A stretch of 64,000 nt of DNA from an uncultured Ruminococcus sp. (GTDB lineage: Bacteria; Bacillota; Clostridia; Oscillospirales; Ruminococcaceae): the NCBI GenBank assembly GCA_900539835.1, contig UQDR01000008.1, positions 1-64,000 on the forward strand, read 5' to 3'. Shown piece after piece: positions 51,998-61,397 of this stretch. Within the stretch, counting starts at the first letter, position 1, and each line of letters starts with the position of its first letter. A program made the translations under genes and the position numbers. The notes under the pieces are model-generated. The model was not told the DNA's origin. It ran no database searches and worked only from the letters and a program-made list of their open reading frames with translations.

Positions 51998-53872
51998 TTA
52001 TTTTCTGTAAAGCATTCTTTCCACCAAAGTCCATACACTTCTTCGGAAAACAAAAATCAAAACAAGCATTTCTATCATAAGACAAAATACTGACCAGTAT
52101 ATTCCGCCAAGCAAATATATGATTATGTCTGCAATCAATATTTCAATAATCAAATCACGTTTTTTACGATACAAACCAAGCGGTATCAGCCAGCAAGCCG
52201 CCAGCATAATCATACCTGTGCCAAAGTTACCGTAAATCATATCTGCAATTACTATACCTATGACAGAAATATATACAAGCTTTTTTTGCTCTTTAAATAT
52301 TCCCATAACAAGCATAGGCATAAATATAGCAAAAAGTATGATTCCTTTAGTAATATAGCACATTAGTATAAACACCAGCGCCGCGGCAGCCAAAAGAATA
52401 AGCCTTTTTGTTCCGATTTTTTCCGCAATATTCAATATTCTTGCCGGAATCATCTTTTTAACAATACCCCAAAGGCTTCCGAAATTCATAATAGTTATTA
52501 CAATAAACAAGGCTGGCAGCAAAACAAATGACATCGTCTTGCTTTTCACAAATGGCTGGGTAATATTTATAATAACCATTGCGGCAAGAATAATATTGTT
52601 AATCACTATTTTCTTGACCTTCAAATCAAAAGGTACAAGCTTTCTTGAATCGTAACCTCTTATAATAAATACAGCAAGATAACTTGCTACAGTGGAGATA
52701 GGCGGTCCGTATAATCCTATTCTCGGAATAAGTATAATATTCAGACCAACATTTATTATTCCTGAAAATAAGCTGGTGATCATTGAACGCTTAGTTTCTT
52801 TAGAGGCAAGATAAATCGAACCTAAAAACGTTGTGAAACAGGAAAAAATAGATGAATAAATCAAAATCGGAGAATATTTTACCGATTCCTGAAAAGATTC
52901 ACCAAGCCATACAGCAGTCAGAGGCTGAACAATCATAAGACATCCCGCCGCCAGAATATATAGCAAGCACTGATTCAAATTAAATACATTAGTATAAAAC
53001 TTATCTCTGTCCTCTGAATCATTCTCTAATATAGCAGACATATTCCAAGCCTGTCCAAACATTAGATAGACTGTTGCCACCAAGTTAGGTATCTTGTATG
53101 ATGCTGACAAAATACCGTTAGCTTCACTGCCCAGATAATGTGTTGTCATAAACGAGTCAGAGCTGTTTGTGATAAGCCATAAAATTTGTGCAGGAATAAG
53201 CGGTATGGAATATTGAAGCATTGTGTGCAAAAGCTCTCGGTCAAAACGCCTGAAATCAAGATATCTCCACAGCTTCGCCGTAAATGTAAGAAATACGACT
53301 GATATCAAATCTGATACAATAATAGAAAGCAAATATCCCGTATTTCCCATTTTGAAGCCTATCATAAACAGGAGAGTACCCGCAAGTGTGAAAAACGTCG
53401 TAAGTATTCCGTTTATGGCGAAAAGCTTCACCCGTTCCAAAGCTCTGACAAATGTAGAATAAACGAGCTTAAGACTTGACGAGAAAATATAAACATAAAG
53501 AAGAAGTGAATATCCGCTCAGATATTTGTCCGCCACTCCGGATATGGCCACAATAGGCAGAATAATACCTAAAACCGCCAAGCCTGCGAAACAAATAATA
53601 TTGCCTAATGTAAATACCCTTATTTTATTATAAGCCTTGTCAAGACCGAATCTGATAATAGCTTCACTGACTGTCAGGGTTACAAGCGGCTGAAGCCAGT
53701 TTGCAATCTGGGTTATAACATCGTTAATCCCCATTTCTTCCGGCGAAAGATATGTTGTATATACCTTTACCAGAAGCAGTACCAAAACCTTTGAGCTGAA
53801 AGATCCTATAGCAAAAATTATTGTATTTGAAAACAGCTTTTTATAACTGCTTTGGTTTACTTTTTCCGACAT
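51998..53872 (-). CDS. Polysaccharide flippase (Wzx/MATE-like) with C-terminal extension
   Basis: 624 residues. Residues 1-470 hold about 12-14 membrane helices of the MOP oligosaccharide flippase type, beginning NTIIFAIGSFSSKVLVLLLVKVYTTYLSPEEMG. Residues from about 480 add another four or five hydrophobic segments beyond normal family length. It should move a lipid-linked sugar across the membrane, but no glycosyltransferases are close by. Promoter at 53921-53949. Confidence 0.82.
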   Translation of the reverse strand: MSEKVNQSSYKKLFSNTIIFAIGSFSSKVLVLLLVKVYTTYLSPEEMGINDVITQIANWLQPLVTLTVSEAIIRFGLDKAYNKIRVFTLGNIICFAGLAVLGIILPIVAISGVADKYLSGYSLLLYVYIFSSSLKLVYSTFVRALERVKLFAINGILTTFFTLAGTLLFMIGFKMGNTGYLLSIIVSDLISVVFLTFTAKLWRYLDFRRFDRELLHTMLQYSIPLIPAQILWLITNSSDSFMTTHYLGSEANGILSASYKIPNLVATVYLMFGQAWNMSAILENDSEDRDKFYTNVFNLNQCLLYILAAGCLMIVQPLTAVWLGESFQESVKYSPILIYSSIFSCFTTFLGSIYLASKETKRSMITSLFSGIINVGLNIILIPRIGLYGPPISTVASYLAVFIIRGYDSRKLVPFDLKVKKIVINNIILAAMVIINITQPFVKSKTMSFVLLPALFIVITIMNFGSLWGIVKKMIPARILNIAEKIGTKRLILLAAAALVFILMCYITKGIILFAIFMPMLVMGIFKEQKKLVYISVIGIVIADMIYGNFGTGMIMLAACWLIPLGLYRKKRDLIIEILIADIIIYLLGGIYWSVFCLMIEMLVLIFVFRRSVWTLVERMLYRK

Positions 53873-53920
53873 AATTAATCTTAATCCTTTATATTACGAT
53901 AATTGATAATTTCAATGATA

Positions 53921-53949
53921 ATTATATCATATTTTTTCCCTGTTTGCAA
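53921..53949 (-). promoter_or_regulatory. Promoter of the flippase gene
   Basis: TTGCAA, 17 bases, TATAAT with extended -10 (TGA) on the minus strand. Confidence 0.65.
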
Positions 53950-54077
53950 ACACTTTATTTACAAACCTTAGAAATCAGGAAAATTCTAAAAATATCATTA
54001 GTATTTCGGATAAATATTCATATTTATATTGTAGACTTAAATCTGTTATATAAAGTAATTAAAAGCGAGTGTTGTAA

Positions 54078-54998
54078 TTGGAATATGGATTTATTATAGG
54101 AGAAAGAATAGTAATAATGTTTATTATTCTTCTCATCGGCGCTTTCTGTTATATGAAAGGCCTTATTACAAAAGAAGGAACGAAACAGCTTTCGGTCGTT
54201 GAACTTAACCTTGTCAACCCCATATTGATTTTTATGTCTTATCAGAAAGATTATGAAAGTGAGATGGCTCATAACCTGCTTTGGGCATTTATATTATCAG
54301 CAGTTTCTTATGCCGTAGCCATTGTATTAAGCTATTTGCTTGTAAGCAAAAAGCAAAAATCATTTTCCATTGAAAGATTTTCTGTTGTATATTCAAATTG
54401 CGGATTTATAGGAATACCTCTTATAAACGGCTTGTTTGGTGCAGAAGGCGTTTTATATCTCACTGCATATGTAACATTTTTTAATTTCCTTGTATGGACT
54501 CATGGACTTATGACCATGAAAGAAAAAATTGATTTTTCTTCCGCCTTAAAAGCGCTTAAAGCTCCATCGGTTATCGCTATTTTTTTAGGACTTATCTGTT
54601 ATTTTACACGACTTCACCTACCGTCAATCCCGGCTCAGGCGCTTCAGTATATTTCAGATATGAACACACCTCTTGCCATGATAATTGCCGGTGCAACCAC
54701 AGCTCAAACAAATATACTCGCCGTTTTCCGAAAGCCAAGAAATTATCTCATATGCTTTTACAAGCTGCTGGCGATTCCCCTAATAGCTTTCCTTGTTATC
54801 AGATTATTTAACGCTCCGTCAATAGTATGTACCACTCTAACCGTTGCCGCTGCTTGCCCGGTTGCCACTACAGGTATTATGTTTGCAATTACTTTAGATA
54901 AGAATTCTGAAAAATGTTCGGAGTTTTTCACAATGTCAACCCTACTTTCGGCATTGACTCTCCCCTTAATTACCATTATAGCCACAACTTTCGGTTAA
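54078..54998 (+). CDS. AEC-family (auxin efflux carrier-like) transporter
   Basis: 306 residues, about ten membrane segments. NPILIFMSYQ, FSVVYSNCGFIGIPLINGLFG and the late VAAACPVATTGIMFAI are family blocks. Bacterial members move malate, other organic anions or amino acid-like compounds; substrate unknown. The TTG at 54078 gives the usual residues before helix 1. An ATG at 54117, with AGGAGA upstream, would cut into that helix. Confidence 0.82.
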   Translation: MEYGFIIGERIVIMFIILLIGAFCYMKGLITKEGTKQLSVVELNLVNPILIFMSYQKDYESEMAHNLLWAFILSAVSYAVAIVLSYLLVSKKQKSFSIERFSVVYSNCGFIGIPLINGLFGAEGVLYLTAYVTFFNFLVWTHGLMTMKEKIDFSSALKALKAPSVIAIFLGLICYFTRLHLPSIPAQALQYISDMNTPLAMIIAGATTAQTNILAVFRKPRNYLICFYKLLAIPLIAFLVIRLFNAPSIVCTTLTVAAACPVATTGIMFAITLDKNSEKCSEFFTMSTLLSALTLPLITIIATTFG

Positions 54999-55001
54999 TA
55001 A

Positions 55002-55027
55002 AAAATCACCCCTCGGGGTGATTTTTT
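55002..55027. terminator. Bidirectional terminator between AEC and dacA genes
   Basis: AAAATCACCCC/GGGGTGATTTT stem with a two-base loop and T6. Confidence 0.85.
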
Positions 55028-55030
55028 ATT

Positions 55031-56122
55031 TTATGCAGCTTCCGATGAGCTATCTTCTTTTATATCTTCTTCACGAGGAACATATTTTTCATAAACTGAA
55101 ATTGTGTCTTCAATAGCAGCAAATTCGCCGTCTGACTTAGCTGTTACACAAATATATTCCTTGCCGTCATATTCAAGCTTGGTGGCAAGTGTATACTTCG
55201 CTTCATCTGTAAATCCGGTCTTTCCGCCAACGATGTCACCGCCGCCTTCAACAAAATATCCGTCAAGCCTCATTGAAAGTATACTTGTAAGCTCAATGCC
55301 GTCCTTGTGCTGTGAAGTCTTAGAAGTCGTGTATGTATTCGCAGTAAGCACCTTATTGCAAAGTTCATTTTCCATAGCGTATTTCAAAAGCAAAGCTATA
55401 TCTTCACAGGTAGAGTAATGATTCTTACTGTGTAATCCATTTGCATTTTCAAAATGAGTATTCTTAAGACCAAGCTCTTCTGCCTTTTCATTCATCATCT
55501 CAACAAACTTCTCTTCAGAGCCTGCAACTGCGTTAGCCAGCCCGGTCGTTCCGTCTGCACCGCTTACAAGAATCGATGCATACATCAAATCTTCAATACT
55601 AACCTTTTCCCCTGCGTCAAAGCCTGCTCTTGAAGCATCCATCTCCACTAAAGGATCAATATCATCAGCAGTAAACTTATATGTATCTTTTACATCCTCT
55701 AAATTTTCAGCAGCAACAACAAGAGTCATGATTTTTGTAAGTGAAGCAGGATATATTTTCTTTTTATAATTCTTTCCGGCAATAACACTGTTGTTGTCCG
55801 AATCAATTAAAACAGCATAATCTGCCGTAAATCCTTTGTCTGCAATGTCTTTATAATCAGCAGCCTCTTCGGGATAATTAAGCAATGCCTCAGCTATAGA
55901 ATCAGCCTGTGAATCTGAATTCACATCGCTTGAATCTGTTTCTGATTCAGATAATGACGAACTGTCTGCCACTGATTCAGCAACAGCAGGAACATTTTTA
56001 TTCTCATTGATCCTGCTCTTATCCATTAGAAATAAAACCGCTGTACCAACCGCAATAATAATTATTCCTACCAATACAGCAATAACTGCTACCCCTCCGC
56101 CGCTTCTTTTAGACATATTCAT
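55031..56122 (-). CDS. dacA: D-alanyl-D-alanine carboxypeptidase (PBP5 type)
   Basis: 363 residues. An N-terminal membrane segment (about 10-33) and a Ser/Asp-rich linker (45-80) precede a penicillin-binding domain. Motifs are SLTK (Ser127, Lys130), SGAD (187-190) and KTG (301-303). The second motif is normally SGN; Asn is replaced by Ala. There is no C-terminal amphipathic helix, so anchoring is N-terminal, the reverse of classical PBP5. Trims the stem peptide's last D-Ala. Overlaps the CBS gene by 14 bases. Confidence 0.88.
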   Translation of the reverse strand: MNMSKRSGGGVAVIAVLVGIIIIAVGTAVLFLMDKSRINENKNVPAVAESVADSSSLSESETDSSDVNSDSQADSIAEALLNYPEEAADYKDIADKGFTADYAVLIDSDNNSVIAGKNYKKKIYPASLTKIMTLVVAAENLEDVKDTYKFTADDIDPLVEMDASRAGFDAGEKVSIEDLMYASILVSGADGTTGLANAVAGSEEKFVEMMNEKAEELGLKNTHFENANGLHSKNHYSTCEDIALLLKYAMENELCNKVLTANTYTTSKTSQHKDGIELTSILSMRLDGYFVEGGGDIVGGKTGFTDEAKYTLATKLEYDGKEYICVTAKSDGEFAAIEDTISVYEKYVPREEDIKEDSSSEAA

Positions 56123-56582
56123 TCTCCTCTTCTTTTATTTCCTTAAACTCATTGCCCTTGTCGCCGAATTCAGGCAAATTGCTCTTTATTGTATTGTGAC
56201 AGTATCTTAAAATATCCTGTCTCGTTATAATACCAATGAACATATTTCTGTCATCTATAACAGGAACAAAGTTCTGGTTCATCAAAAGCAGAATCAAATC
56301 TTCAATGGTCGAATATATGTAAACCGGATTATTTTTTACACGCCTTGGTATATTGCTTATAGAGTATTTCTCCAGCTCCTTAATATCCATAATGTCATTA
56401 TCAAGCATAAACCAAAGAATATCCCCCTCCGCAAGAGTCTTTACATATCCTCCGTCTCTGCCTATAACAGGAACCGCAGTAAACCCGTGATTCCTCATCT
56501 TTTCAATAGCCTGTCTTACGGTGTAATCTTCATAAACAAAGTCAATTACAGCTTTCGGTTTTAAAAATTTCAGTATATTCAT
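56109..56582 (-). CDS. Two-CBS-domain protein
   Basis: 157 residues with tandem CBS repeats (about 5-65 and 75-135): TVRQAIEKMRNHGFTAVPVIGRDGGYVKTLAEGDI and STIEDLILLLMNQNFVPVIDDRNMFIGIITRQDIL. Such pairs bind adenine nucleotides such as AMP, ATP or c-di-AMP. Its coupling with dacA suggests a link between nucleotide sensing and the wall, which is inference. Confidence 0.82.
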   Translation of the reverse strand: MNILKFLKPKAVIDFVYEDYTVRQAIEKMRNHGFTAVPVIGRDGGYVKTLAEGDILWFMLDNDIMDIKELEKYSISNIPRRVKNNPVYIYSTIEDLILLLMNQNFVPVIDDRNMFIGIITRQDILRYCHNTIKSNLPEFGDKGNEFKEIKEEENEYV

Positions 56583-56627
56583 TTATATGCAGCCCTCGGT
56601 AAAAATCAAATAATTGTCGTGTTTGTT

Positions 56628-57488
56628 TTAAATGCTGTAAATTAAATTCAAAAAAGTACTAAAGTCTATTTTCTTAAAATCTTCTTCGCTTATATCCATT
56701 TTATCGAGATAATCTGTAGTTATCCCCTTTTGACTGCAAACATCTCTGCAAAAATCAAAACGTTCATCTTCCGTCATGCTTCCGAAATCATGCATTTGAT
56801 CAAGAAAATCAAGGCTGAATACCGACTGGTCCACTTCAAATGACATGAAATCTACATTTCGTGTTTCGGTCATATCGTCCTGACCTTCAATAGTATATTT
56901 TAAAGTATATTTCTTTAAATCTCCGCTTTTCTCATCAAAATAAAAGGTTATGTTTGTTATATATGTGTCTCCTGTATAAGTATATTGCTCTGTGACTATG
57001 CCATCAGCTGTATCCTCTTCTCTATCTTCCGCCATAGGAAGATTGCGGCTGATAACCTCATCTATAATGCTTTGAGGAGATACAGATTCTGTCTGCTGAT
57101 ACATACCTGCCGAATTATCAAAATTATAAGTCTTACCGTCAACAGAAATCACACCATAGCTTCCGGCGCTTTCTTCCTGAAGCTGATAAACATTATCACC
57201 GCTAACCATACGCATAAGCTTTATTTCTTCGTCAAATGCACTGTTAGTTACAGTACATTTCATAGTATAACTGCCTTGTTTAAGCTTTTCCGAAAGCTTC
57301 GTCAGATATTCTCCTGCATGAGTTTTCTCATTAAGTGAAGAACCTTCCGAATCAACAGCACTTATAGCACCAGAGATTCCGGAATCGACTGATTGGTTGT
57401 TTGAAGAGCTATCTTCTTTTGCACAGGCTGAACAAACAAGCAAAATAGCCGCCAAGGATGTGCAAAAAATTTTGTTAAAGTTACGCAT
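56628..57488 (-). CDS. Putative lipoprotein
   Basis: 286 residues. Signal with lipobox VCSAC (Cys near 23), then a Ser-rich linker and a beta-rich LolA/LppX-like body (YTMKCTVTNSAFDEEIKL ... ITNITFYFDEKSGDLKKYTLKY), and a helical C-terminal part. Lipid-anchored outside the cell. Function unknown. Confidence 0.7.
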   Translation of the reverse strand: MRNFNKIFCTSLAAILLVCSACAKEDSSSNNQSVDSGISGAISAVDSEGSSLNEKTHAGEYLTKLSEKLKQGSYTMKCTVTNSAFDEEIKLMRMVSGDNVYQLQEESAGSYGVISVDGKTYNFDNSAGMYQQTESVSPQSIIDEVISRNLPMAEDREEDTADGIVTEQYTYTGDTYITNITFYFDEKSGDLKKYTLKYTIEGQDDMTETRNVDFMSFEVDQSVFSLDFLDQMHDFGSMTEDERFDFCRDVCSQKGITTDYLDKMDISEEDFKKIDFSTFLNLIYSI

Positions 57489-57591
57489 TTCCTTATCCTT
57501 TCAACACTCATATTAATAACAAATATTATACACCCGTTCCAATAATAAGTCAAGAATAAACGGTGTCAATAAAAGTTCTATACTACTCTAA

Positions 57592-57629
57592 AAAAGTGGT
57601 TTCGGTAACCTTTTGCCGAAGCCACTTTT
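57592..57629 (-). terminator. Terminator of the flavin reductase-rubredoxin gene
   Basis: AAAAGTGG plus TTTCGG pairing with CCGAAG plus CCACTTTT; U-rich on the minus strand. Confidence 0.75.
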
Positions 57630-57644
57630 GGTTTTCAATCTGAT

Positions 57645-58256
57645 TCAAAGCCTTCTGAAATCTGCCGCTCCGTGCTTACATATCGGACAGATAAAATCCT
57701 CCGGAAGCTCACCCTCATATACATAACCGCACACATTGCATATATATCTGACCTTCCCGTCTGACCTTTCCGTCTTCGGAGGCTTCGGCTTAACATTTTT
57801 ATGATAATAATCATATGTCATAGACGGCTTGTCAGAAATCACATCTCCGTCAATAACATCAGCAATAAACATTGTGTGAGTTCCAAGATCAATAGTATTT
57901 ATTACTTTACAAGCAATATAAGCATTTGTATGATCAGGGATATACGGAATTCCATTCTCTGCCCTTATAAAATTAAACCGATAAAACTTGTTCTCCCATC
58001 TTCCGCTTGAAAAACCAAAATGCTTAAATAACGAGAAATCTGCCGATTCATCTATAACAGATATATTAAATTCACCGCTTTGTTTTATCATATAGTGCGT
58101 GTAATTACTTTTGCTTACTGTAATTGAAACCCTGTTGGGAGATACTGTTACCTGTTGAAGCGTATTGGTAATACATCCGTTTGAAAAGCTTCCGTTTTTC
58201 GCAGTCAGTATATATAAACCATAGCTTATCTTAAACATTGCAGTATCATTTTTCAT
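57645..58256 (-). CDS. Flavin reductase domain fused to rubredoxin
   Basis: 203 residues. Residues 1-150 are an FMN-binding flavin-reductase-like split barrel (YGLYILTAKNGSFSNGCITNTLQQVTVSP, then NRVSITVSKSNYTH and FNISVIDE). Residues 168-203 are a rubredoxin with iron ligands Cys173, Cys176, Cys190 and Cys193 (CNVCGYVYEG..CPIC). This is the high-molecular-weight rubredoxin design of clostridia, which passes electrons to oxygen- or NO-reducing flavodiiron proteins. No such partner is in the window. Confidence 0.88.
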   Translation of the reverse strand: MKNDTAMFKISYGLYILTAKNGSFSNGCITNTLQQVTVSPNRVSITVSKSNYTHYMIKQSGEFNISVIDESADFSLFKHFGFSSGRWENKFYRFNFIRAENGIPYIPDHTNAYIACKVINTIDLGTHTMFIADVIDGDVISDKPSMTYDYYHKNVKPKPPKTERSDGKVRYICNVCGYVYEGELPEDFICPICKHGAADFRRL

Positions 58257-58325
58257 CCGTCAGCACCTCTTCAAATCTAATTTTATGTCCTTATTCTTCC
58301 CACAAAAAATTAATTCAATACTATT

Positions 58326-59654
58326 TTAGCTGAGATTTACATATGAGGCAGGATTAAGATACATTCCCTGATATCTGATTTCAAGATGAAGATGATCTCC
58401 CGTTGAATATCCGGTAGAACCCATTGTCCCGATCATGTCGCCTTTTTTCACTTTGTCTCCGTCCTTTACATTAAGAGAAGTAAGATGTCCGTAAAGACTG
58501 ATAAATCCTTCACCGTGATCAATAATTATGTAATTTCCATAGCCTCCGCCGCAGCCGCATGAGCCATCCTTGCCATAATTATGAGGGCAAGAAGAATTTG
58601 TCCTTATTACAGTCCCGCTTTCCACAGCATGAATATTTGTTCCCCGACTTCCTGCAATATCCATGCCCGTGTGATATGAACCCCAGCGTTCACCCACACC
58701 GGAAGAAATATAATATTTCCCCGGAACAGGCCAGCCGAATTCATACCTGCATTCATCCTCCGGAATAATTTCACCATTTAAGATACGTTCGCTTATCCCG
58801 TTCCTTAAATTCCTGAGTGCCTCATTAGCACTTAATTCCGCAGCAGCTCTTGCCGTTTCACCGGAAGAATTCCCATAAGTACCCGATAAAACCCCTGATA
58901 AATCCGCTTCAAAAGCCTGACGTTCCTTTATATATTCCTGATTTCTCTTTTCAAGCTCTGCCTTGTGCTTTTCATATGCTTCCTTCTGCTGCTTGCTGCT
59001 GTTATAAAGCTCATCCAACTGTTTTTTCTGTTCTTCAAGATATTCATATTGCTTGTCATATTCTGATTTCTGAGAATTAAAATCATCACGTGCCTTTTCA
59101 TAATCCTCTTTTGCAGAAATAAGTTCATTTATTAATGAATTATCATGTTCAGCCACACGCTTTATAAGCTCAAGCCGCATCAGCACATCATAAAAGCTGC
59201 CTGATTCCAGAAGAATACTTGTGTAAGAATCCTCTCCGGCTAGATACATTGCCCTTATTCTTTTTTTGAGCCGTTCAATTCCGTCCTCAATTTCCTTTTG
59301 CTTGCCGTCGATCAGCCTCTGATTTGAAGACATGTCCAGTTCAAGTCTAGTCATATATGAATTGAGAACTTCTATTTTTTCATTAACCGTTTCTATTTTC
59401 TTTTTGATTAAGTCTTGTTCTTTTTCTTTGTCTTCTATGTCCTTTTCCGCAGATTTGATCTGTTTATCAAGCTTAGCTTGTTCTTCAGCTATGCTCTGCA
59501 ATTTTTCCGCATATTCCGAAACGTCATAAGACTCACTGTCTGCGCTGACAGATACACTAACACCGGATTCATTGCCAAATAATCCTATACACAGCGATAA
59601 TGCCAGTGTAAATGCCAAAATACGTTTCAGCACTTTAAACTTGCCCATTGACAA
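58326..59654 (-). CDS. Secreted M23 endopeptidase with coiled coil (EnvC/PcsB-like)
   Basis: 442 residues. Signal peptide (about 1-35), long coiled coil (about 45-260) and M23/LytM domain (about 312-440). The zinc ligands look complete: HTGMD and HLHLE. A Cys-rich insert (CPHNYGKDGSCGCGGGYGN) lies in the catalytic domain. An active peptidoglycan endopeptidase whose coiled coil probably docks on FtsX. Paralogue of the next gene. Confidence 0.88.
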   Translation of the reverse strand: MSMGKFKVLKRILAFTLALSLCIGLFGNESGVSVSVSADSESYDVSEYAEKLQSIAEEQAKLDKQIKSAEKDIEDKEKEQDLIKKKIETVNEKIEVLNSYMTRLELDMSSNQRLIDGKQKEIEDGIERLKKRIRAMYLAGEDSYTSILLESGSFYDVLMRLELIKRVAEHDNSLINELISAKEDYEKARDDFNSQKSEYDKQYEYLEEQKKQLDELYNSSKQQKEAYEKHKAELEKRNQEYIKERQAFEADLSGVLSGTYGNSSGETARAAAELSANEALRNLRNGISERILNGEIIPEDECRYEFGWPVPGKYYISSGVGERWGSYHTGMDIAGSRGTNIHAVESGTVIRTNSSCPHNYGKDGSCGCGGGYGNYIIIDHGEGFISLYGHLTSLNVKDGDKVKKGDMIGTMGSTGYSTGDHLHLEIRYQGMYLNPASYVNLS

Positions 59655-59773
59655 TAACGTCTCCTTTATTTCTCTTTCTGTTTTTGACTTTTATATCTCT
59701 ATTATTTATATCTATTAAAGATGCTTCCCGATTATTCAATCCATAGGTCGTCAGGATCAAGTCAAGTTATATT

Positions 59774-61192
59774 TTACACATAGTTTGTCGGATCTAAAGC
59801 AACTCCGTTAAGACGAATCTCAAAATGAAGGTGAGGACCGGTAGAATAGCCTGTCGAACCCACTGTTCCAAGTACATCACCCTGTTTAACAGTCTGTCCA
59901 ACGCTGACCGTAATACCTTCTGAATGTCCATAAAGCGTCCAATATCCGTTCCCGTGGTCAATAATACAGTAATTTCCGTATCCGCCGCCGCAGCCACAGC
60001 TTCCGTTTTTACCGTAATCATGAGGACATCCGTTTACCGCACGAATAACAGTTCCATCAGCCGCTGCACAGATTTTTGCACCTCTTATATTGTCTGAATA
60101 AATGTCTATACCGGCATGATATGCTCCCCATCTCCAGCCCACACCGTATGAGATGTGATAAAATCCCGGAACAGGCCATGTAAACATTGACTTGTCGGTA
60201 TAACCATGATCAGAATTATTCGTCGAACCCTGAGAGTCGTTAGTGGTTGTGCCGCTTCCTGCATTTCCGCTTGCGCTATTTCCATTGCTGTCCTGCTGTG
60301 CTAAAGCCTCCTGACGTCTTCTTTCTTCCTCTTCCTCTTTTTTCTTTATCTGCTGTTGTTCTTTAAACAGCTTCTGCAAATCCGCCTCAAAATCTTCCTG
60401 TTCTTTTTTCAGCTGTTTTTGATTCTCTTTAAATGCAGCAGCATCTGCTTTTAATCTGGCTTCAGTGGCTTCACTCTCTTCATAAAGCTTATCAAGCTTG
60501 TCCATCTGATCCTCTTGCTTTTCTTTTTCAGACTTCTGTTCTTTTAATTTTACTTCAAGATCCTTTTTATCCTCTTCTAAAGCTTTTTTATCAGCCTCAT
60601 ATTGCTTTTTTAATTCAACAAGATTATCGATCATGCTGTTGTCATGGTCAGCAACCTTTTTAACAAGTTCGATTTTCATAAGCATATCATAGAAATCGTC
60701 AGCACCAATTAATATATCGGTATATGAGCTGCTTCCTGCAACATACATTACTCTGATTCGCTTTTTAAAATCTTCAATTCCCTGTTCGATTTCTTTTTCT
60801 TTGCTTTTTATGCTTTCTTCACTTTTATGAATGCTTTCAGTTAAACTATTGATATCTTTTTGATATTGATTAATTTTTTCATCATATTTTTGAATAGTTT
60901 TTTCAACAACATCAATCTGTTTGGAAATGTTCTCTTGCTTTTCCTTTTCCGATTCAGCGCTCTTGTTAGCATCCTTGATTTTTGCATCAAGCTCATCCTG
61001 TTTGGCTTTAAGATCTTCAATGTCCTGCTGTGACTTCTTGATAGCAGCAGCATTTGCCTTAGCTTCGCTGCTTTCAGCAGAAACCCGGCTTTCAGTTGTT
61101 ATGTAATCCTTGCCGTTTGCCATAACCGTTATCGCAGTAATTATCGCCAAAGAAAAAGCTAACGTCCTCTTTAATAAACCGACCTTATTCAT
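59774..61192 (-). CDS. Secreted M23 endopeptidase with coiled coil (EnvC/PcsB-like)
   Basis: 472 residues with signal peptide (about 1-38), Lys/Glu-rich coiled coil (about 42-300), a low-complexity Gly/Ser/Asn linker (about 300-330) and an M23 domain (about 340-470). Ligands HAGID and HLHFE are intact, with the same Cys-rich insert (CPHDYGKNGSCGCGGGYGN). Lies directly downstream of ftsEX, which fits an FtsEX-activated wall hydrolase. Confidence 0.88.
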   Translation of the reverse strand: MNKVGLLKRTLAFSLAIITAITVMANGKDYITTESRVSAESSEAKANAAAIKKSQQDIEDLKAKQDELDAKIKDANKSAESEKEKQENISKQIDVVEKTIQKYDEKINQYQKDINSLTESIHKSEESIKSKEKEIEQGIEDFKKRIRVMYVAGSSSYTDILIGADDFYDMLMKIELVKKVADHDNSMIDNLVELKKQYEADKKALEEDKKDLEVKLKEQKSEKEKQEDQMDKLDKLYEESEATEARLKADAAAFKENQKQLKKEQEDFEADLQKLFKEQQQIKKKEEEEERRRQEALAQQDSNGNSASGNAGSGTTTNDSQGSTNNSDHGYTDKSMFTWPVPGFYHISYGVGWRWGAYHAGIDIYSDNIRGAKICAAADGTVIRAVNGCPHDYGKNGSCGCGGGYGNYCIIDHGNGYWTLYGHSEGITVSVGQTVKQGDVLGTVGSTGYSTGPHLHFEIRLNGVALDPTNYV

Positions 61193-61397
61193 AATATGTG
61201 ACCTATCCTTTCGTGAAGCCTTATGCCTGAATCAACATAAAAGCCTCTCTCCGTCAGTTCGGCAATATGCCGAAAATATTTTTATTAATCTTCTATCATA
61301 ATATAGGCAGGTCAAATCAATACCAAGTATGATAAGCCTGCCCCTGTTTCATATATTATGAAGGGCAACAGCCCCGATGTCTTTTTCTATATGTCTT
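61193..61397. other. Spacer between ftsX and the M23 genes
   Basis: Contains a CGGCA/TGCCG hairpin, a GGCAGG/CCTGCC pair, a GGGCaacaGCCC unit (about 61365-61376), and on the minus strand TTGGTA, 17 bases, TATTAT that could be a promoter for the hydrolase genes. Confidence 0.4.
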
